This document shows, piece after piece, positions 22,996 through 31,736 of a stretch of DNA of 64,000 bases (the first letter of the stretch is position 1; every line of letters begins with the position of its first letter). A model generated the notes under the pieces. That model ran no database searches, was not told the origin of the DNA, and saw only the letters and a program-made list of their open reading frames with translations. Both the position numbers and the translations under genes were made by a program. The stretch comes from Paraburkholderia fynbosensis (lineage in GTDB: Bacteria > Pseudomonadota > Gammaproteobacteria > Burkholderiales > Burkholderiaceae): positions 186,001-250,000 of the forward strand of contig NZ_CADIKI010000006.1 in the NCBI RefSeq assembly GCF_902859935.1, read 5' to 3'.

Positions 22996-23959
22996 GAGGC
23001 GGCGGCGCGAATAGCGCGAGGTAGTCGACCGGATTGACTGGCACGCCGTTGACCAGCACTTCGAAATGCAGATGCGGGCCGGTTGAGCGTCCGGTCGAGC
23101 CGACGTCGGCAATGTACTGACGCGGCAGCACCAGTTCGCCCACATGCGCGACGATCCGCGACGCGTGCGCGTAACGCGTCATGAGTCCGTTGCCGTGATC
23201 GATCTCGACCACGTTGCCATAGCCCGCTTTCTCGCCGGCGAATACCACGCGGCCGCCCGCCGCCGCCATGATCGGCGTGCCTGTTTTAGCGACCAGATCG
23301 ATGCCCGGATGAAAACTCAAACGATGCGTGAACGGATCGCTGCGGTTGCCGAACGGCGAACCGAAGCGTGCGCCGTCGGCGGGCATGCGCCCCGGGAAAG
23401 CGGCGTAGGCGAGTTCGTGATCGGCCGTTTGCTGTTCGAGCGCCGACAGCGTCGCGGCGATGCAATCCAGCTGCCGGCGCGTGCGTTCGGCGTCGGCAGA
23501 TCCATGGCCAGGCGGCAAGATTTCGCCGCAGGGCCGCGGCGGCAGCGCGGGGCCGCCCTCGCCGTCGGTGGCGGACAACTCCGCGTCGGACGCCGGCGCC
23601 AATGGAACGGGCATAGCCAATGCGCGCGGCGCCGGCCGTGGCGTATTCAGGCGGGCTTCGAAATCGCGCAAGGCGCCGACCTGTGTGGTCAGCCGCGCCA
23701 TACGCGGCTCGATCTGCGCAACTGAAGCGCTGAGCTTACCGAGCTGATCGATCGCGTAGTCGTGCTCGACGCGGTTGGCAGCCTGAGCGCCGGACGCGCC
23801 ACGCGCATCCCAGTGCATGCCAATTGCGACGCCTGCGGCGAGCGCTAGTGCGGCCGAGCCGCAAGCCGCCCCCGCCGCGAGCGAAAAAGCCGCGCGGCGC
23901 GTGATGAAGCGGACCGACCCGCTGGAAAGCTGACTGCCGGCACTGAATACGGAAGCCAT
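22988..23959 (-). CDS. membrane-anchored M23 (LytM) endopeptidase
   Basis: 323 residues. One N-terminal membrane helix (about 25-50), a periplasmic coiled-coil stalk and a C-terminal LytM domain. The zinc ligands are all visible: H-x-x-x-D in SFHPGIDLV, the metal/catalytic region TRYAHASRIV, and H-x-H in GPHLHFEV. It should cut peptide cross-links in peptidoglycan. It heads the operon with the coiled-coil and bactofilin genes, as in the bactofilin-M23 pairs that shape cells in Helicobacter and Caulobacter. Start at 23959 with GGGGAG upstream. Confidence 0.92.
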   Translation of the reverse strand: MASVFSAGSQLSSGSVRFITRRAAFSLAAGAACGSAALALAAGVAIGMHWDARGASGAQAANRVEHDYAIDQLGKLSASVAQIEPRMARLTTQVGALRDFEARLNTPRPAPRALAMPVPLAPASDAELSATDGEGGPALPPRPCGEILPPGHGSADAERTRRQLDCIAATLSALEQQTADHELAYAAFPGRMPADGARFGSPFGNRSDPFTHRLSFHPGIDLVAKTGTPIMAAAGGRVVFAGEKAGYGNVVEIDHGNGLMTRYAHASRIVAHVGELVLPRQYIADVGSTGRSTGPHLHFEVLVNGVPVNPVDYLALFAPPPHG

Positions 23960-24291
23960 CACGGACTCCCCGCGCACGAAACGCAAGCGGCACGAAACCG
24001 CGCACGCGGGTCGCGGCGCATGCCGGGGGACATCGGCGCGTCACACGCGCCCGACACGCGGCACGTGCAGACACGGGACAGGACATTGGCAAACAGGAAT
24101 GACTGCATTCGGCATGGGCCGGACACAGGCCGGCGGCGATAAAGGATCAGAAGGGCGTCGATTATCACCTGGCTATACCAGGCTTTATCTCAAATATGGA
24201 GTGGTGATTAGAGATGCCAAACACGGCGTATAAGCCGTGTTTGGATGCATCGCGATGACAGTCCTTCTGTCCGTTCTTCGCGACGATTCGA
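23960..24291. promoter_or_regulatory. promoter region of the bactofilin operon
   Basis: 332 bases without a gene. It must carry the promoter of the M23-bactofilin operon; the stretch 24160-24260 is the AT-richest part and also contains the dapA terminator described separately. Confidence 0.4.
24217..24244 (-). terminator. terminator downstream of the DapA homologue
   Basis: CCAAACACGGC and GCCGTGTTTGG form a perfect 11-bp stem with a 6-base loop. It sits 47 bases after the stop codon of the dapA homologue on the minus strand. The T's lie in the lower stem rather than in a separate tail. Confidence 0.6.
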
Positions 24292-25221
24292 TCAGGCCGA
24301 TCGTTCGGCATCCTGTTCAAATACACCTGGTGCGCCGAGCCCTTCCAGCAGCGCGGCGAGCGCATCGCTCGCGCGCGTCATCGGCATGCGCAGTTCGTTG
24401 CGGATCAGCCCTTGCGCGGCGAGCAGCGCCTTCACCGGCGCCGGATTCGGTTCGGCGAACGCCGCCTGAATCAGCGGCACCAGCTCGTGAAAAATGCGCC
24501 GGCCTTCGTCGAGCCGGCCTGCCGTCAGCGCGCGATAGAGCGCAACGAAGCGCTCCGGCCGCAGATGCGCGGACGCCGCGATCGCGCCGCTGCCACCCAG
24601 ACACACGGTATTGAAGATCGCCACGTCCTCGCCGGCGAGCACCTGCAGGCGGCCGTCGCGAATCAGCGCGAGCGTGGTGTCGAGCGAACCGGCGCAATCC
24701 TTCACAGCCTGAATCCGCGGATGCGCGGCGAGCGTCAGCAGCGTGTCGAGTTCGAGCCGCACGCCGGTCCGGTACGGAATGTCGTACAACACGACCGGCT
24801 TGTCGCTCGCATCGGCGAGGGCGGTGAAATGATCGACGATGCCCGCTTGCGACGGCCGGATGTAATACGGCGCGGCAATCAGCACGCCGGCGATCGGCAG
24901 CGTGCTGAGTCGTTCGATGCGCTCGCGCATGCTCGCCGTGTGATTGCCCGATACGCCGACCAGCACCGGCAGCGCCCGCGCGCCGTTCGCGCCGTCCCCG
25001 CCACGAGCCGCGGCTTGCGCGGCGTCGAGAATCGTCGCGAGCACGGCGTCCTGCTCGGCGGCATCGAGCGCGGCAGGCTCGCCGGTCGTGCCGAGCGCGA
25101 CCAGCCCGGCGACGCCCGCGTCGGCATAGCGGCGCACCAGCGCGCGTAACGCGGCGTGATCGACGGCGCCGTCGGCGAACGGCGTAATGAGCGGAATCCA
25201 GATACCCGAAAAATCAGACAT
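24292..25221 (-). CDS. dapA: 4-hydroxy-tetrahydrodipicolinate synthase family aldolase
   Basis: 309 residues, class-I aldolase TIM barrel. The signature GTTGEPAALD, the Tyr of PYYIRPSQ, the YDIPYRTG segment and the Schiff-base Lys in AVKDCAGS are present. True DapA condenses pyruvate with aspartate semialdehyde in lysine synthesis; several paralogues in Burkholderia act instead on sugar acids or other oxo acids. This copy has no lysine-pathway neighbour, so it could be one of those. It starts at 25221 with GAGGTAG, and is divergent from the ATCase gene. Confidence 0.82.
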   Translation of the reverse strand: MSDFSGIWIPLITPFADGAVDHAALRALVRRYADAGVAGLVALGTTGEPAALDAAEQDAVLATILDAAQAAARGGDGANGARALPVLVGVSGNHTASMRERIERLSTLPIAGVLIAAPYYIRPSQAGIVDHFTALADASDKPVVLYDIPYRTGVRLELDTLLTLAAHPRIQAVKDCAGSLDTTLALIRDGRLQVLAGEDVAIFNTVCLGGSGAIAASAHLRPERFVALYRALTAGRLDEGRRIFHELVPLIQAAFAEPNPAPVKALLAAQGLIRNELRMPMTRASDALAALLEGLGAPGVFEQDAERSA

Positions 25222-25302
25222 GTTTCTACCTCGATGACGCGACCGTATCGATTCCGTTCAGCGGTACGAGGGAAACATTCAGGACAGGCCGCAGGCGGGC
25301 GG

Positions 25303-25350
25303 TGACCGGCTGTTCCGTCGCACATCTGACGGAACAGCGTGCTCCGGTCA
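25303..25350. promoter_or_regulatory. long imperfect hairpin between dapA and the ATCase gene
   Basis: TGACCGG-CTGTTCCGTC (25303-25319) pairs with GACGGAACAG (25328-25337) and, after a 6-base bulge, CCGGTCA (25344-25350): 17 base pairs in all, with an 8-base loop. TTTTTT follows 14 bases later on the plus strand. It could be a terminator or leader structure ahead of the ATCase gene or an operator in the 412-base divergent region 25222-25633, which otherwise holds no gene. Confidence 0.4.
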
Positions 25351-25633
25351 GATGAGCGGCTGTTTTTTGGCTTTGGCGCCGACGTTCGGACGGGTCGCGC
25401 TGCTGCGAACGCGCCACCCGTGCGCGGGCATCCCCGCAACGCTCGTGGAAGCGTCGTGTGCGAGGGTCGACAGGCGGAGTCGGAACGTGGGGCCGGAGTG
25501 CATGAAGCGCAGTGTAACCGGCTGCGGCGCCGTCTGGCAAAGCCGTCTCGAAAAGCGCTTGACTTCTCTCACAGGGCAACTAATATACGCACCGCGTACA
25601 TCCACCGCCTACTCCCTTCTCCGACAGGTCCCC

Positions 25634-26926
25634 ATGAGCGTCCCGCAACAAGCCTTCCTACGCGATGCGATGCGTCGCCTAAACATGACGCGCGACACGT
25701 TCGCGAGCCGCATCGGCGTGTCGCGCCGGGCGCTCGACACGTGGCTTCTGCCGGACGATTCGCAGGAATCGCGCGCCATGCCGGAGATCGTCGAGCGCTT
25801 CGTATCAGAGATCGTGGTGCATGGCGACCCCGGCGAGAAATATACGCAGAGCGTAGATTCGCAATCGCTCGCCAGCCAAATGCTGTTCGAAGGGCGGCCA
25901 CAGCTGTTGTCGGTCGATCAGTTCTCGCGCGACTCGGTGGAGGCGCTGTTCCGGGTGGCCGACATCATGCAGCCCATCGCGCGGCGCCGCAAAATCTCCC
26001 GCGTGCTCGAAGGCGCGGTGCTCGGCAATCTGTTCTTCGAGGCCAGCACGCGCACCCGCGTGAGCTTCGGCGCGGCCTTCTGCCGGCTGGGCGGCTCGGT
26101 GTGCGACACCACTGGCTTCACGTTTTCCTCGATGGCCAAGGGCGAGTCGATCTACGACACGAGCCGCGTGATGAGCGGCTACGTCGACGCCCTAGTGATC
26201 CGCCATCCGGAGCAAGGCTCGGTGGCCGAATTCGCGCGCGCGACCAACGTGCCGGTAATCAACGGCGGCGACGGCCCCGGCGAGCATCCGAGCCAGGCCC
26301 TGCTCGATCTCTACACGATCCAGCGGGAGTTTTCGCGTCTGGGGAAAATCGTCGACGGCGCGCATATCGCGCTGGTGGGAGACCTGAAGTACGGGCGCAC
26401 CGTGCATTCGCTGGTGAAGCTGCTGGCGCTGTACCGCGGCATCAAATTCACCCTGATCTCGCCGCCGATGCTCGAAATGCCCGGCTACATCACCGAGCAG
26501 ATTTCGCGCAACGGCCACGTGATCGAGCAGACTCACGACCTCGCCAACGGCTTGCGCGGCGCCGACGTGGTGTACGCGACGCGCATCCAGAAAGAGCGCT
26601 TCACCGACGAATCGTTCGAAGGCTACACCCCCGACTTCCAGATCAATCAAGCGCTGGTGGACAGCGTATGCGGGGCCGACACGCTGATCATGCACCCGCT
26701 GCCGCGCGACAGCCGGCCCGGCGCGAACGACCTGAGCGTGGACCTGAATCACGACGCGCGGCTGGCGATTTTCCGGCAGACCGACAACGGCATTCCGGTG
26801 CGGATGGCGATTTTCGCGGTGCTGCTGGGTGTCGAAAAGCTGGTTCAGCATTCGATGCGCGACGCCGCGTGGCGCCGGCCTGCGTATCTCGGCCCGGATG
26901 ACGCGGTGTTTCACGGCATCGATTGA
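25634..26926 (+). CDS. pyrB: aspartate carbamoyltransferase with N-terminal HTH domain
   Basis: 430 residues, about 110-120 more than an ordinary ATCase chain. Residues 1-60 look like a lambda-repressor-type helix-turn-helix (LNMTRDTFASRIGVSRRALD, then a W-L-L turn). The catalytic chain follows (about 85-430) with all key motifs: carbamoyl-phosphate loop STRTR, the KGES equivalent of the 80s loop, the GEHPSQALLDLYT segment and HPLPR. It makes carbamoyl-aspartate for pyrimidines, and the HTH could let it bind DNA or act as a regulatory arm. No pyrI or pyrC is adjacent. The start at 25634 is chosen because the frame upstream has no family resemblance. Confidence 0.85.
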   Translation: MSVPQQAFLRDAMRRLNMTRDTFASRIGVSRRALDTWLLPDDSQESRAMPEIVERFVSEIVVHGDPGEKYTQSVDSQSLASQMLFEGRPQLLSVDQFSRDSVEALFRVADIMQPIARRRKISRVLEGAVLGNLFFEASTRTRVSFGAAFCRLGGSVCDTTGFTFSSMAKGESIYDTSRVMSGYVDALVIRHPEQGSVAEFARATNVPVINGGDGPGEHPSQALLDLYTIQREFSRLGKIVDGAHIALVGDLKYGRTVHSLVKLLALYRGIKFTLISPPMLEMPGYITEQISRNGHVIEQTHDLANGLRGADVVYATRIQKERFTDESFEGYTPDFQINQALVDSVCGADTLIMHPLPRDSRPGANDLSVDLNHDARLAIFRQTDNGIPVRMAIFAVLLGVEKLVQHSMRDAAWRRPAYLGPDDAVFHGID

Positions 26927-26957
26927 ACGGCGCAGTGCGGTGTTCGAATTTGTGCAT

Positions 26958-27827
26958 TCAGCTTGCGGCGCTGGTGAGGTTGCCAGCCGCGGTGCTGGCC
27001 ATGCGCGCGTGCCTGAACGCGCTGGCGAAGAACAAGACCTGATACTGCACCGCGTTCGACCAGTACGTCCACGTGTGGCCGCCGGGCCGCTCGGCGTAGT
27101 CATGCGGCACCCCGAGTTCGACGAGCCGCTCGTGCAGCATGCGATTCGACTGCACGAGCGAATCGTTCACGCCGCAGTCGATCGTCAGCGCGATATGCGC
27201 GTCGTCGAAACTGCGCGCATTCTCGACGATCGCCTCGCTGTTCCAGAAGCCCGCGTCACGGGCCGGGTCGCCGAATACCTGCTCGATGCCGGGCTCGTCC
27301 TCGGAGCCGCGCGGGTCTACCGCGCCGCTGATGCTGCCCGCCGCGCCGAATTCGTCCGGCCGGCCCAGCGCGATATGCAGCGCGCCGAATCCGCCCATGC
27401 TCAGGCCGGTAATCGCGCGCGCCTCTTTCGTTGCAAGCGTGCGGAAGTGCGCGTCGACGTAAGCCACCACTTCCGTGCCCACATAAGTTTCGTAACGGCT
27501 GCGCGGGTTGACCGGACTGTCGATGTACCAGCTTTCATGACCGCCGTCGGGCATGACGAGAATCACGTGATAGCGGTCGGCCAGCTTGCCGATGGGCGAA
27601 TTCGTGGCCCAGTCGGTGTAGTCGCCGCCCGAGCCGTGCAACAGATAGATGACGGGAAAGCGATTGGCCGTATTGCGTCGCGCATATTGGTCGGGCAGCA
27701 CCACCGTCGCCTCGAACGATTCGTGCATCGCCGCGCTGGGAATGGTGACGACCCGGGACTCATAAGCCCATGCGGGCGCCGTGACGAGCAGCGTCAGAAT
27801 GAGCCAGAACGCACGAACTGGATTCAT
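26958..27827 (-). CDS. secreted esterase-D-type alpha/beta hydrolase
   Basis: 289 residues; signal peptide of 21 residues ending WAYA-like (TAPAWA). The esterase/PHB-depolymerase-like core shows the oxyanion HGSGG, the nucleophile GLSMGG (Ser near 145), the acid Asp in LTIDCGVND and the catalytic His in PGGHTWTYW. It resembles esterase D/S-formylglutathione-hydrolase-like and tributyrin esterases, but the signal peptide places it in the periplasm or outside. Substrate unknown. It converges with the ATCase gene. Confidence 0.85.
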   Translation of the reverse strand: MNPVRAFWLILTLLVTAPAWAYESRVVTIPSAAMHESFEATVVLPDQYARRNTANRFPVIYLLHGSGGDYTDWATNSPIGKLADRYHVILVMPDGGHESWYIDSPVNPRSRYETYVGTEVVAYVDAHFRTLATKEARAITGLSMGGFGALHIALGRPDEFGAAGSISGAVDPRGSEDEPGIEQVFGDPARDAGFWNSEAIVENARSFDDAHIALTIDCGVNDSLVQSNRMLHERLVELGVPHDYAERPGGHTWTYWSNAVQYQVLFFASAFRHARMASTAAGNLTSAAS

Positions 27828-28012
27828 GGTGTCGCTCCCCCCTGTCTAGGTGTCCGAAGAACACAATCCGGCATGCGGCGGCCTGCTTGCGTCGACGACT
27901 CTAGCAATAGCGACTTACAACCAAATTTCAGCGAAACATACGATCCCTTCAGAGAGAAGCCCCACACGCCCACACGAAGGGAGGAGCGAACGTTCGCCCC
28001 TCCCTGCCCAGC

Positions 28013-28789
28013 CTATTCGACATGCGCGGCGAAGCCGACCCGCTCCGGCGCCAGATCGTCCCGCAGCGTCAGTTCAGGAATCGCATACGCGCCGCCGTTC
28101 TGCTGCCGGAACGGAATCGGCTGGGTGGTCCAGAGATCGTCGAGTCTTTTGCCCAATGCGTCGCGAACCGCCGCATAGTTCGCCTCGTCGATTCTGCTCG
28201 TGCGATAAACCACGAACGGCGGCAGCACGTCGAAACCGGGGTAATACAGAACGCCGTGCTGGATCGGAAACAGCACGTCGTCCATCGGGCCATTGATGCC
28301 ACGCGCACTGTAGTGCGACTCCCAGCCGCCGGTCGTGACCACCAGCATCGCACGCTTGCCGGCGAACTTGCCCTCCCCATAACGCTCGCCCCAGCGCGCG
28401 TCGGAGTGCTCGCCGACGCCGTACGCGAGGCCGTACGCATAGACGCGTTCCACCCAGCCCTTGAGGATGGCGGGCATCGAGAACCACCAGAGCGGAAACT
28501 GCAGGATCACCGCATCCGCCCACATCAGCTTCTCCTGCTCACGGACGATGTCCGCGCTCTGCAAGCCGTTCTCGAACGCGTGTTTCGACTCGCGGGACGG
28601 ATAAAAGCGCTCGCTGGCTTGCCGCTCGATGCTGTCGTGCGCATCGAGCGAGGCTTTCCACTGCATCGCGTACAGGTCGGAAACCTGCACGACGTGGCCG
28701 GCGCCCTGGAGCCGCTTGACCGCGAAATCCTTCAGCGACCCGTTCAACGATTTCGGTTCAGGGTGCGCATAAACAAGCAGAACTTTCAT
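28013..28789 (-). CDS. NAD(P)H dehydrogenase (quinone), flavodoxin-like
   Basis: 258 residues of the MdaB/NQO1-type flavoprotein family: N-terminal MKVLLVYAHPEPKSLNGSL, the FMN/FAD-binding FPLWWFSMPAILKGWVERV motif, and LVVTTGG. Such enzymes reduce quinones by two electrons with NAD(P)H, avoiding semiquinone radicals. The gene is divergent from a LysR regulator 90 bases away, a classical regulator-target pair, with a dyad between them. Start at ATG 28789. Confidence 0.88.
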   Translation of the reverse strand: MKVLLVYAHPEPKSLNGSLKDFAVKRLQGAGHVVQVSDLYAMQWKASLDAHDSIERQASERFYPSRESKHAFENGLQSADIVREQEKLMWADAVILQFPLWWFSMPAILKGWVERVYAYGLAYGVGEHSDARWGERYGEGKFAGKRAMLVVTTGGWESHYSARGINGPMDDVLFPIQHGVLYYPGFDVLPPFVVYRTSRIDEANYAAVRDALGKRLDDLWTTQPIPFRQQNGGAYAIPELTLRDDLAPERVGFAAHVE

Positions 28790-28830
28790 GACCGTGCTCT
28801 CTTTTCGTGATGGAATGACATCACGATAGA

Positions 28831-28851
28831 TTCCACTCCGGTATATTGGAA
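28831..28851. promoter_or_regulatory. LysR-type operator candidate
   Basis: TTCCA-N11-TGGAA, a perfect 5-bp dyad with LysR-like spacing, sits midway in the 90-base gap between the quinone reductase and LysR genes, where a LysR activator would bind both promoters. Confidence 0.5.
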
Positions 28852-28879
28852 ATGAATTCCCCGTATATCTGGTATTGCG

Positions 28880-29773
28880 ATGGTTAATCTCCGAACACTC
28901 GACCTCAATCTGCTCGTTACGCTCGACGTCCTGCTGTCGGAGCACAACGTGACGCGAGCGGCCGAACGCCTGAACTTCTCGCAGCCGTCGGTCAGCGTGC
29001 ATCTGGCCAAATTGCGGGACGTGTTCGGCGATCCGCTGCTGCTACCAGGGCCGCGTGGCATGCGGCCCACCGCGCGCGCCGAGGCGTTGCGCGAACCGCT
29101 GCGCGAGGCGCTCGCAGCGCTCGAACGCGCGGTCGCCCCGGCGAGTCCGTTCGATCCGGCGGTGGCCACGCACACGTGGCGCGTCGCCGCGAGCGATTAC
29201 GCCGAGTCGACGATCATCCTGCCCGCGCTGGCCGGCATGCGCGCGGCGGCGCCGGGCACGCGGCTCGCCGTCGTCGAAGCGGCGCCGCCGCGCATCGCGA
29301 AACAGGCCGAACGCGGCGAGATCGATCTGGCATTTCACACGAGCGAAGGCTCGCCCGAAGGATTGCGCCGGCGCGTGCTATTTGCGGAGCGTTATGTGCT
29401 GGCGGGCCGCGCGGATCATCCGCGGCTCAAGCGCCGGCCGACACTCGCGCAGTTCTGCAAACTCGACCATGTGATCGTGTCGCCGGTGGGCGGCGGCTTT
29501 GTCGGCGTCACCGACGAAGTGCTCGCGAAAGCGGGACTCACCCGCAAGGTGGCGCTGTCGGTGCCGCACTTCCTGTTCATGCTGTCGGTGCTGGCGAGCA
29601 CCGACCTCGTCGGTATGCTGCCCGAGCGGCTCGCGCGCGACTGGGGCGCGGTGCGCATGGTCGAGCCGCCCGTCGACGTGCCGGGCTACGAGATGGCGAT
29701 GCTCTGGCATGAGCGTTCACATCGCGACCCGGCGCATCAATGGTTGCGGGAGCACATCGCCGGGTCGGTATGA
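28880..29773 (+). CDS. LysR-family regulator of the quinone reductase
   Basis: 297 residues. Winged HTH at residues 5-62 (LDLNLLVTLDVLLSEHNVTR, AAERLNFSQPSVSVHLAKL) and a substrate-binding effector domain. The LDLNLL start is typical of the NodD/NahR/LinR subgroup, which responds to aromatic compounds or quinones. It probably activates the divergent quinone reductase gene. It ends facing the aldo/keto reductase gene. Confidence 0.9.
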   Translation: MVNLRTLDLNLLVTLDVLLSEHNVTRAAERLNFSQPSVSVHLAKLRDVFGDPLLLPGPRGMRPTARAEALREPLREALAALERAVAPASPFDPAVATHTWRVAASDYAESTIILPALAGMRAAAPGTRLAVVEAAPPRIAKQAERGEIDLAFHTSEGSPEGLRRRVLFAERYVLAGRADHPRLKRRPTLAQFCKLDHVIVSPVGGGFVGVTDEVLAKAGLTRKVALSVPHFLFMLSVLASTDLVGMLPERLARDWGAVRMVEPPVDVPGYEMAMLWHERSHRDPAHQWLREHIAGSV

Positions 29774-29827
29774 CGACGCCCGCCGAAATTCGACGCGCCC
29801 AGCCTAGCCACGCCAAAGCAATCGCAC

Positions 29828-30703
29828 TTAACCTTTTGTGCCGCCGATTGCGTTCAGCTGGCCGAATACCTCACCGCTCAGGCTCAAATGCGCCGCCGCC
29901 AGGTTCTCGTGCAAATGTCCAGGCGAGGACGTACCAGGGATCAGCAGAATGTTAGGTGCCCGACGCAACAGCCACGCGAGCGCCACCTGCATCGGCGTCG
30001 CGCCGAGCGTCTGCGCGATATCCGATAGCGCCGACGACTGGATCGGCGTAAATCCGCCGAGCGGAAAAAACGGCACGTAGGCGATGCCCTTGTCGGCGAG
30101 ATCGTCGATCAAGGCGTCGTCCTCGCGATGCACGAGGTTGTAGTGGTTCTGCACGCAGACCACCTCCGCAATGCGCCGCGCCTCGTCGATTTGTGCAGCG
30201 GTCACATTGCTCAAGCCGATATGACGCACGAGCCCGCGCTGTTGAAGCCCGGCGAGCGCCGTCACCTGCTTTTCGATCGAGCCTTCGGAGGGCGCGTGCA
30301 CGCTGCCCATGATGCGCATGTTGACGACTTCCAGCACGTCGAGGCCGAGGTTGCGCAGGTTGTCGTGCACGCCGCGTTCGATGTCCGCCGGTTCAAGCGC
30401 CGGTAGCCACGCGCCATCGTCGCCACGCGTCGCGCCCACTTTCGTGACGATCACGAGATCGTCCGGGTACGGATGCAGCGCTTCGCGAATCAGCTGGTTG
30501 GTGATGTGCGGTCCGTAAAAGTCGCTCGTATCGATGTGGTTCACACCCGAGGCCACCGCCTCGCGCAGCACCGCGAGCGCCGCGGCGCGGTCTTTCGGCG
30601 GCCCGAACACGCCGGGGCCGGCAAGCTGCATCGCCCCGTAGCCCATGCGCCGCACCGTGCGGCCGGCAAGCGAAAAGGTCTCCCCGAAACTGACATTCGA
30701 CAT
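29828..30703 (-). CDS. aldo/keto reductase lacking the usual catalytic His
   Basis: 291 residues, (beta/alpha)8 AKR fold. The tetrad Asp and Tyr are in HIDTSDFYGP and the Lys in VTKVGATR. The position normally holding the active-site His (x-x-x-H before the D/G turn) reads VVNMRIMG, as in a subset of bacterial AKRs. The NADPH-site segment is LLIPGTSSPGHLHEN. It reduces or oxidises carbonyl/alcohol groups in the cytosol; substrate unknown. AAGGAG precedes ATG 30703. It is divergent from a LysR gene. Confidence 0.88.
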   Translation of the reverse strand: MSNVSFGETFSLAGRTVRRMGYGAMQLAGPGVFGPPKDRAAALAVLREAVASGVNHIDTSDFYGPHITNQLIREALHPYPDDLVIVTKVGATRGDDGAWLPALEPADIERGVHDNLRNLGLDVLEVVNMRIMGSVHAPSEGSIEKQVTALAGLQQRGLVRHIGLSNVTAAQIDEARRIAEVVCVQNHYNLVHREDDALIDDLADKGIAYVPFFPLGGFTPIQSSALSDIAQTLGATPMQVALAWLLRRAPNILLIPGTSSPGHLHENLAAAHLSLSGEVFGQLNAIGGTKG

Positions 30704-30782
30704 GACACGCTCCTTGATGAGTGGATGAGCGGCAGTATCGCCGGGATTGCGTTGTTGAATAAACGGGTCTAACGTGTACGGG

Positions 30783-30802
30783 TTGTTTAAAAATATGAAC
30801 AA
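30783..30802. promoter_or_regulatory. LysR-type operator candidate, autoregulatory position
   Basis: TTGTT-N10-AACAA, an AT-rich dyad ending five bases before the LysR start codon at 30808. A protein bound here would block the regulator's own translation-start region and reach the divergent aldo/keto reductase promoter. Confidence 0.4.
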
Positions 30803-30807
30803 TCACG

Positions 30808-31719
30808 ATGGAATTGAACGACCTTGCCGCCTTCGTCTCCGTCGCCCGCGCGGGCGGCTTTCGCGACGCGGCGCGCAGCGGCGGCGTGTCCGCATCGAGT
30901 CTGAGCATCGCCGTGCGGCGCCTGGAGAGCAAACTCGGGCTACGTCTCTTGAACCGCACCACGCGCAGCGTCGCGCCGACGGAGGCCGGGCTGCGTCTGA
31001 TCGAAAAGCTGACGCCGCTGTTCGGCGAAATGGAAGCGGCGCTGGATGTCCTCAATGGCTTCAGGGACACGCCGACCGGCACGCTCAAACTGAACGTGCC
31101 GTCGAGCACGGCGCGCATCGTCCTGCCGAACGTTATCGCGTCCTTCCTCAAGCAGTACCCGGATATCCGCGTCGAAGTGGTGGTCGAGGACGGCTTCGTC
31201 GACGTGCTGTCGATCGGCTGCGACGCCGGCATTCGCTATGACGAGCGCCTCGAACAGGACATGATCGCGATCCCGATCGGGCCGCGCGTGCAGCGCTTCG
31301 CGACGGCCGCGGGCCCGGCCTATCTCGACGCCCACGGACGCCCCGAGCATCCGCGCGAACTACTGTCGCATGCATGCTTGCGCGCCCAATTCGCCGGCGG
31401 CGCCACACCGACCTGGTATTTCGAGCGCGATGGCGAAGTGCTGCAATTGAATCCGTCTGGACCACTGATCGTGCGGCCAGGCGCTGCGATCGACCTTGCG
31501 GTCAGTTGCGCGGCGGCAGGCGTCGGCGTGATCCATCTATTCGAAGACATGCTGCGTGCGCAACTCGACAGCGGCGCGCTGGAGCCCATTCTGGAGCCGT
31601 GGTGGCAACGCTTTTCGGGGCCCTTTCTCTACTATCCCGGCGGCCGCCACATGCCGGCGCCGTTGCGCGCGTTCGTCGACTTCGTGAAGGCGGCCAATGC
31701 CGGCGGCTCGAGGGATTGA
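30808..31719 (+). CDS. LysR-family regulator of the aldo/keto reductase
   Basis: 303 residues. N-terminal HTH (MELNDLAAFVSVARAGGFRD, SASSLSIAVRRLESKLG, LLNRTTRSVAPTEAG) typical of the CrgA/YafC group that usually sits divergent to short-chain or aldo/keto reductases, and a C-terminal effector domain with LFEDMLRAQL and W-W-Q-R-F-S-G-P. Divergent from the aldo/keto reductase, 104 bases apart. Confidence 0.9.
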   Translation: MELNDLAAFVSVARAGGFRDAARSGGVSASSLSIAVRRLESKLGLRLLNRTTRSVAPTEAGLRLIEKLTPLFGEMEAALDVLNGFRDTPTGTLKLNVPSSTARIVLPNVIASFLKQYPDIRVEVVVEDGFVDVLSIGCDAGIRYDERLEQDMIAIPIGPRVQRFATAAGPAYLDAHGRPEHPRELLSHACLRAQFAGGATPTWYFERDGEVLQLNPSGPLIVRPGAAIDLAVSCAAAGVGVIHLFEDMLRAQLDSGALEPILEPWWQRFSGPFLYYPGGRHMPAPLRAFVDFVKAANAGGSRD

Positions 31720-31736
31720 GCCGCCCGCCCAGCATC

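Noticed and set aside
24292..25221. DapA homologue as part of the sugar-acid (KDG) pathway
   Set aside because: It is 35 kb from the hexonate cluster and has no linking neighbour; motifs alone do not decide between dipicolinate synthase and oxo-acid aldolase.
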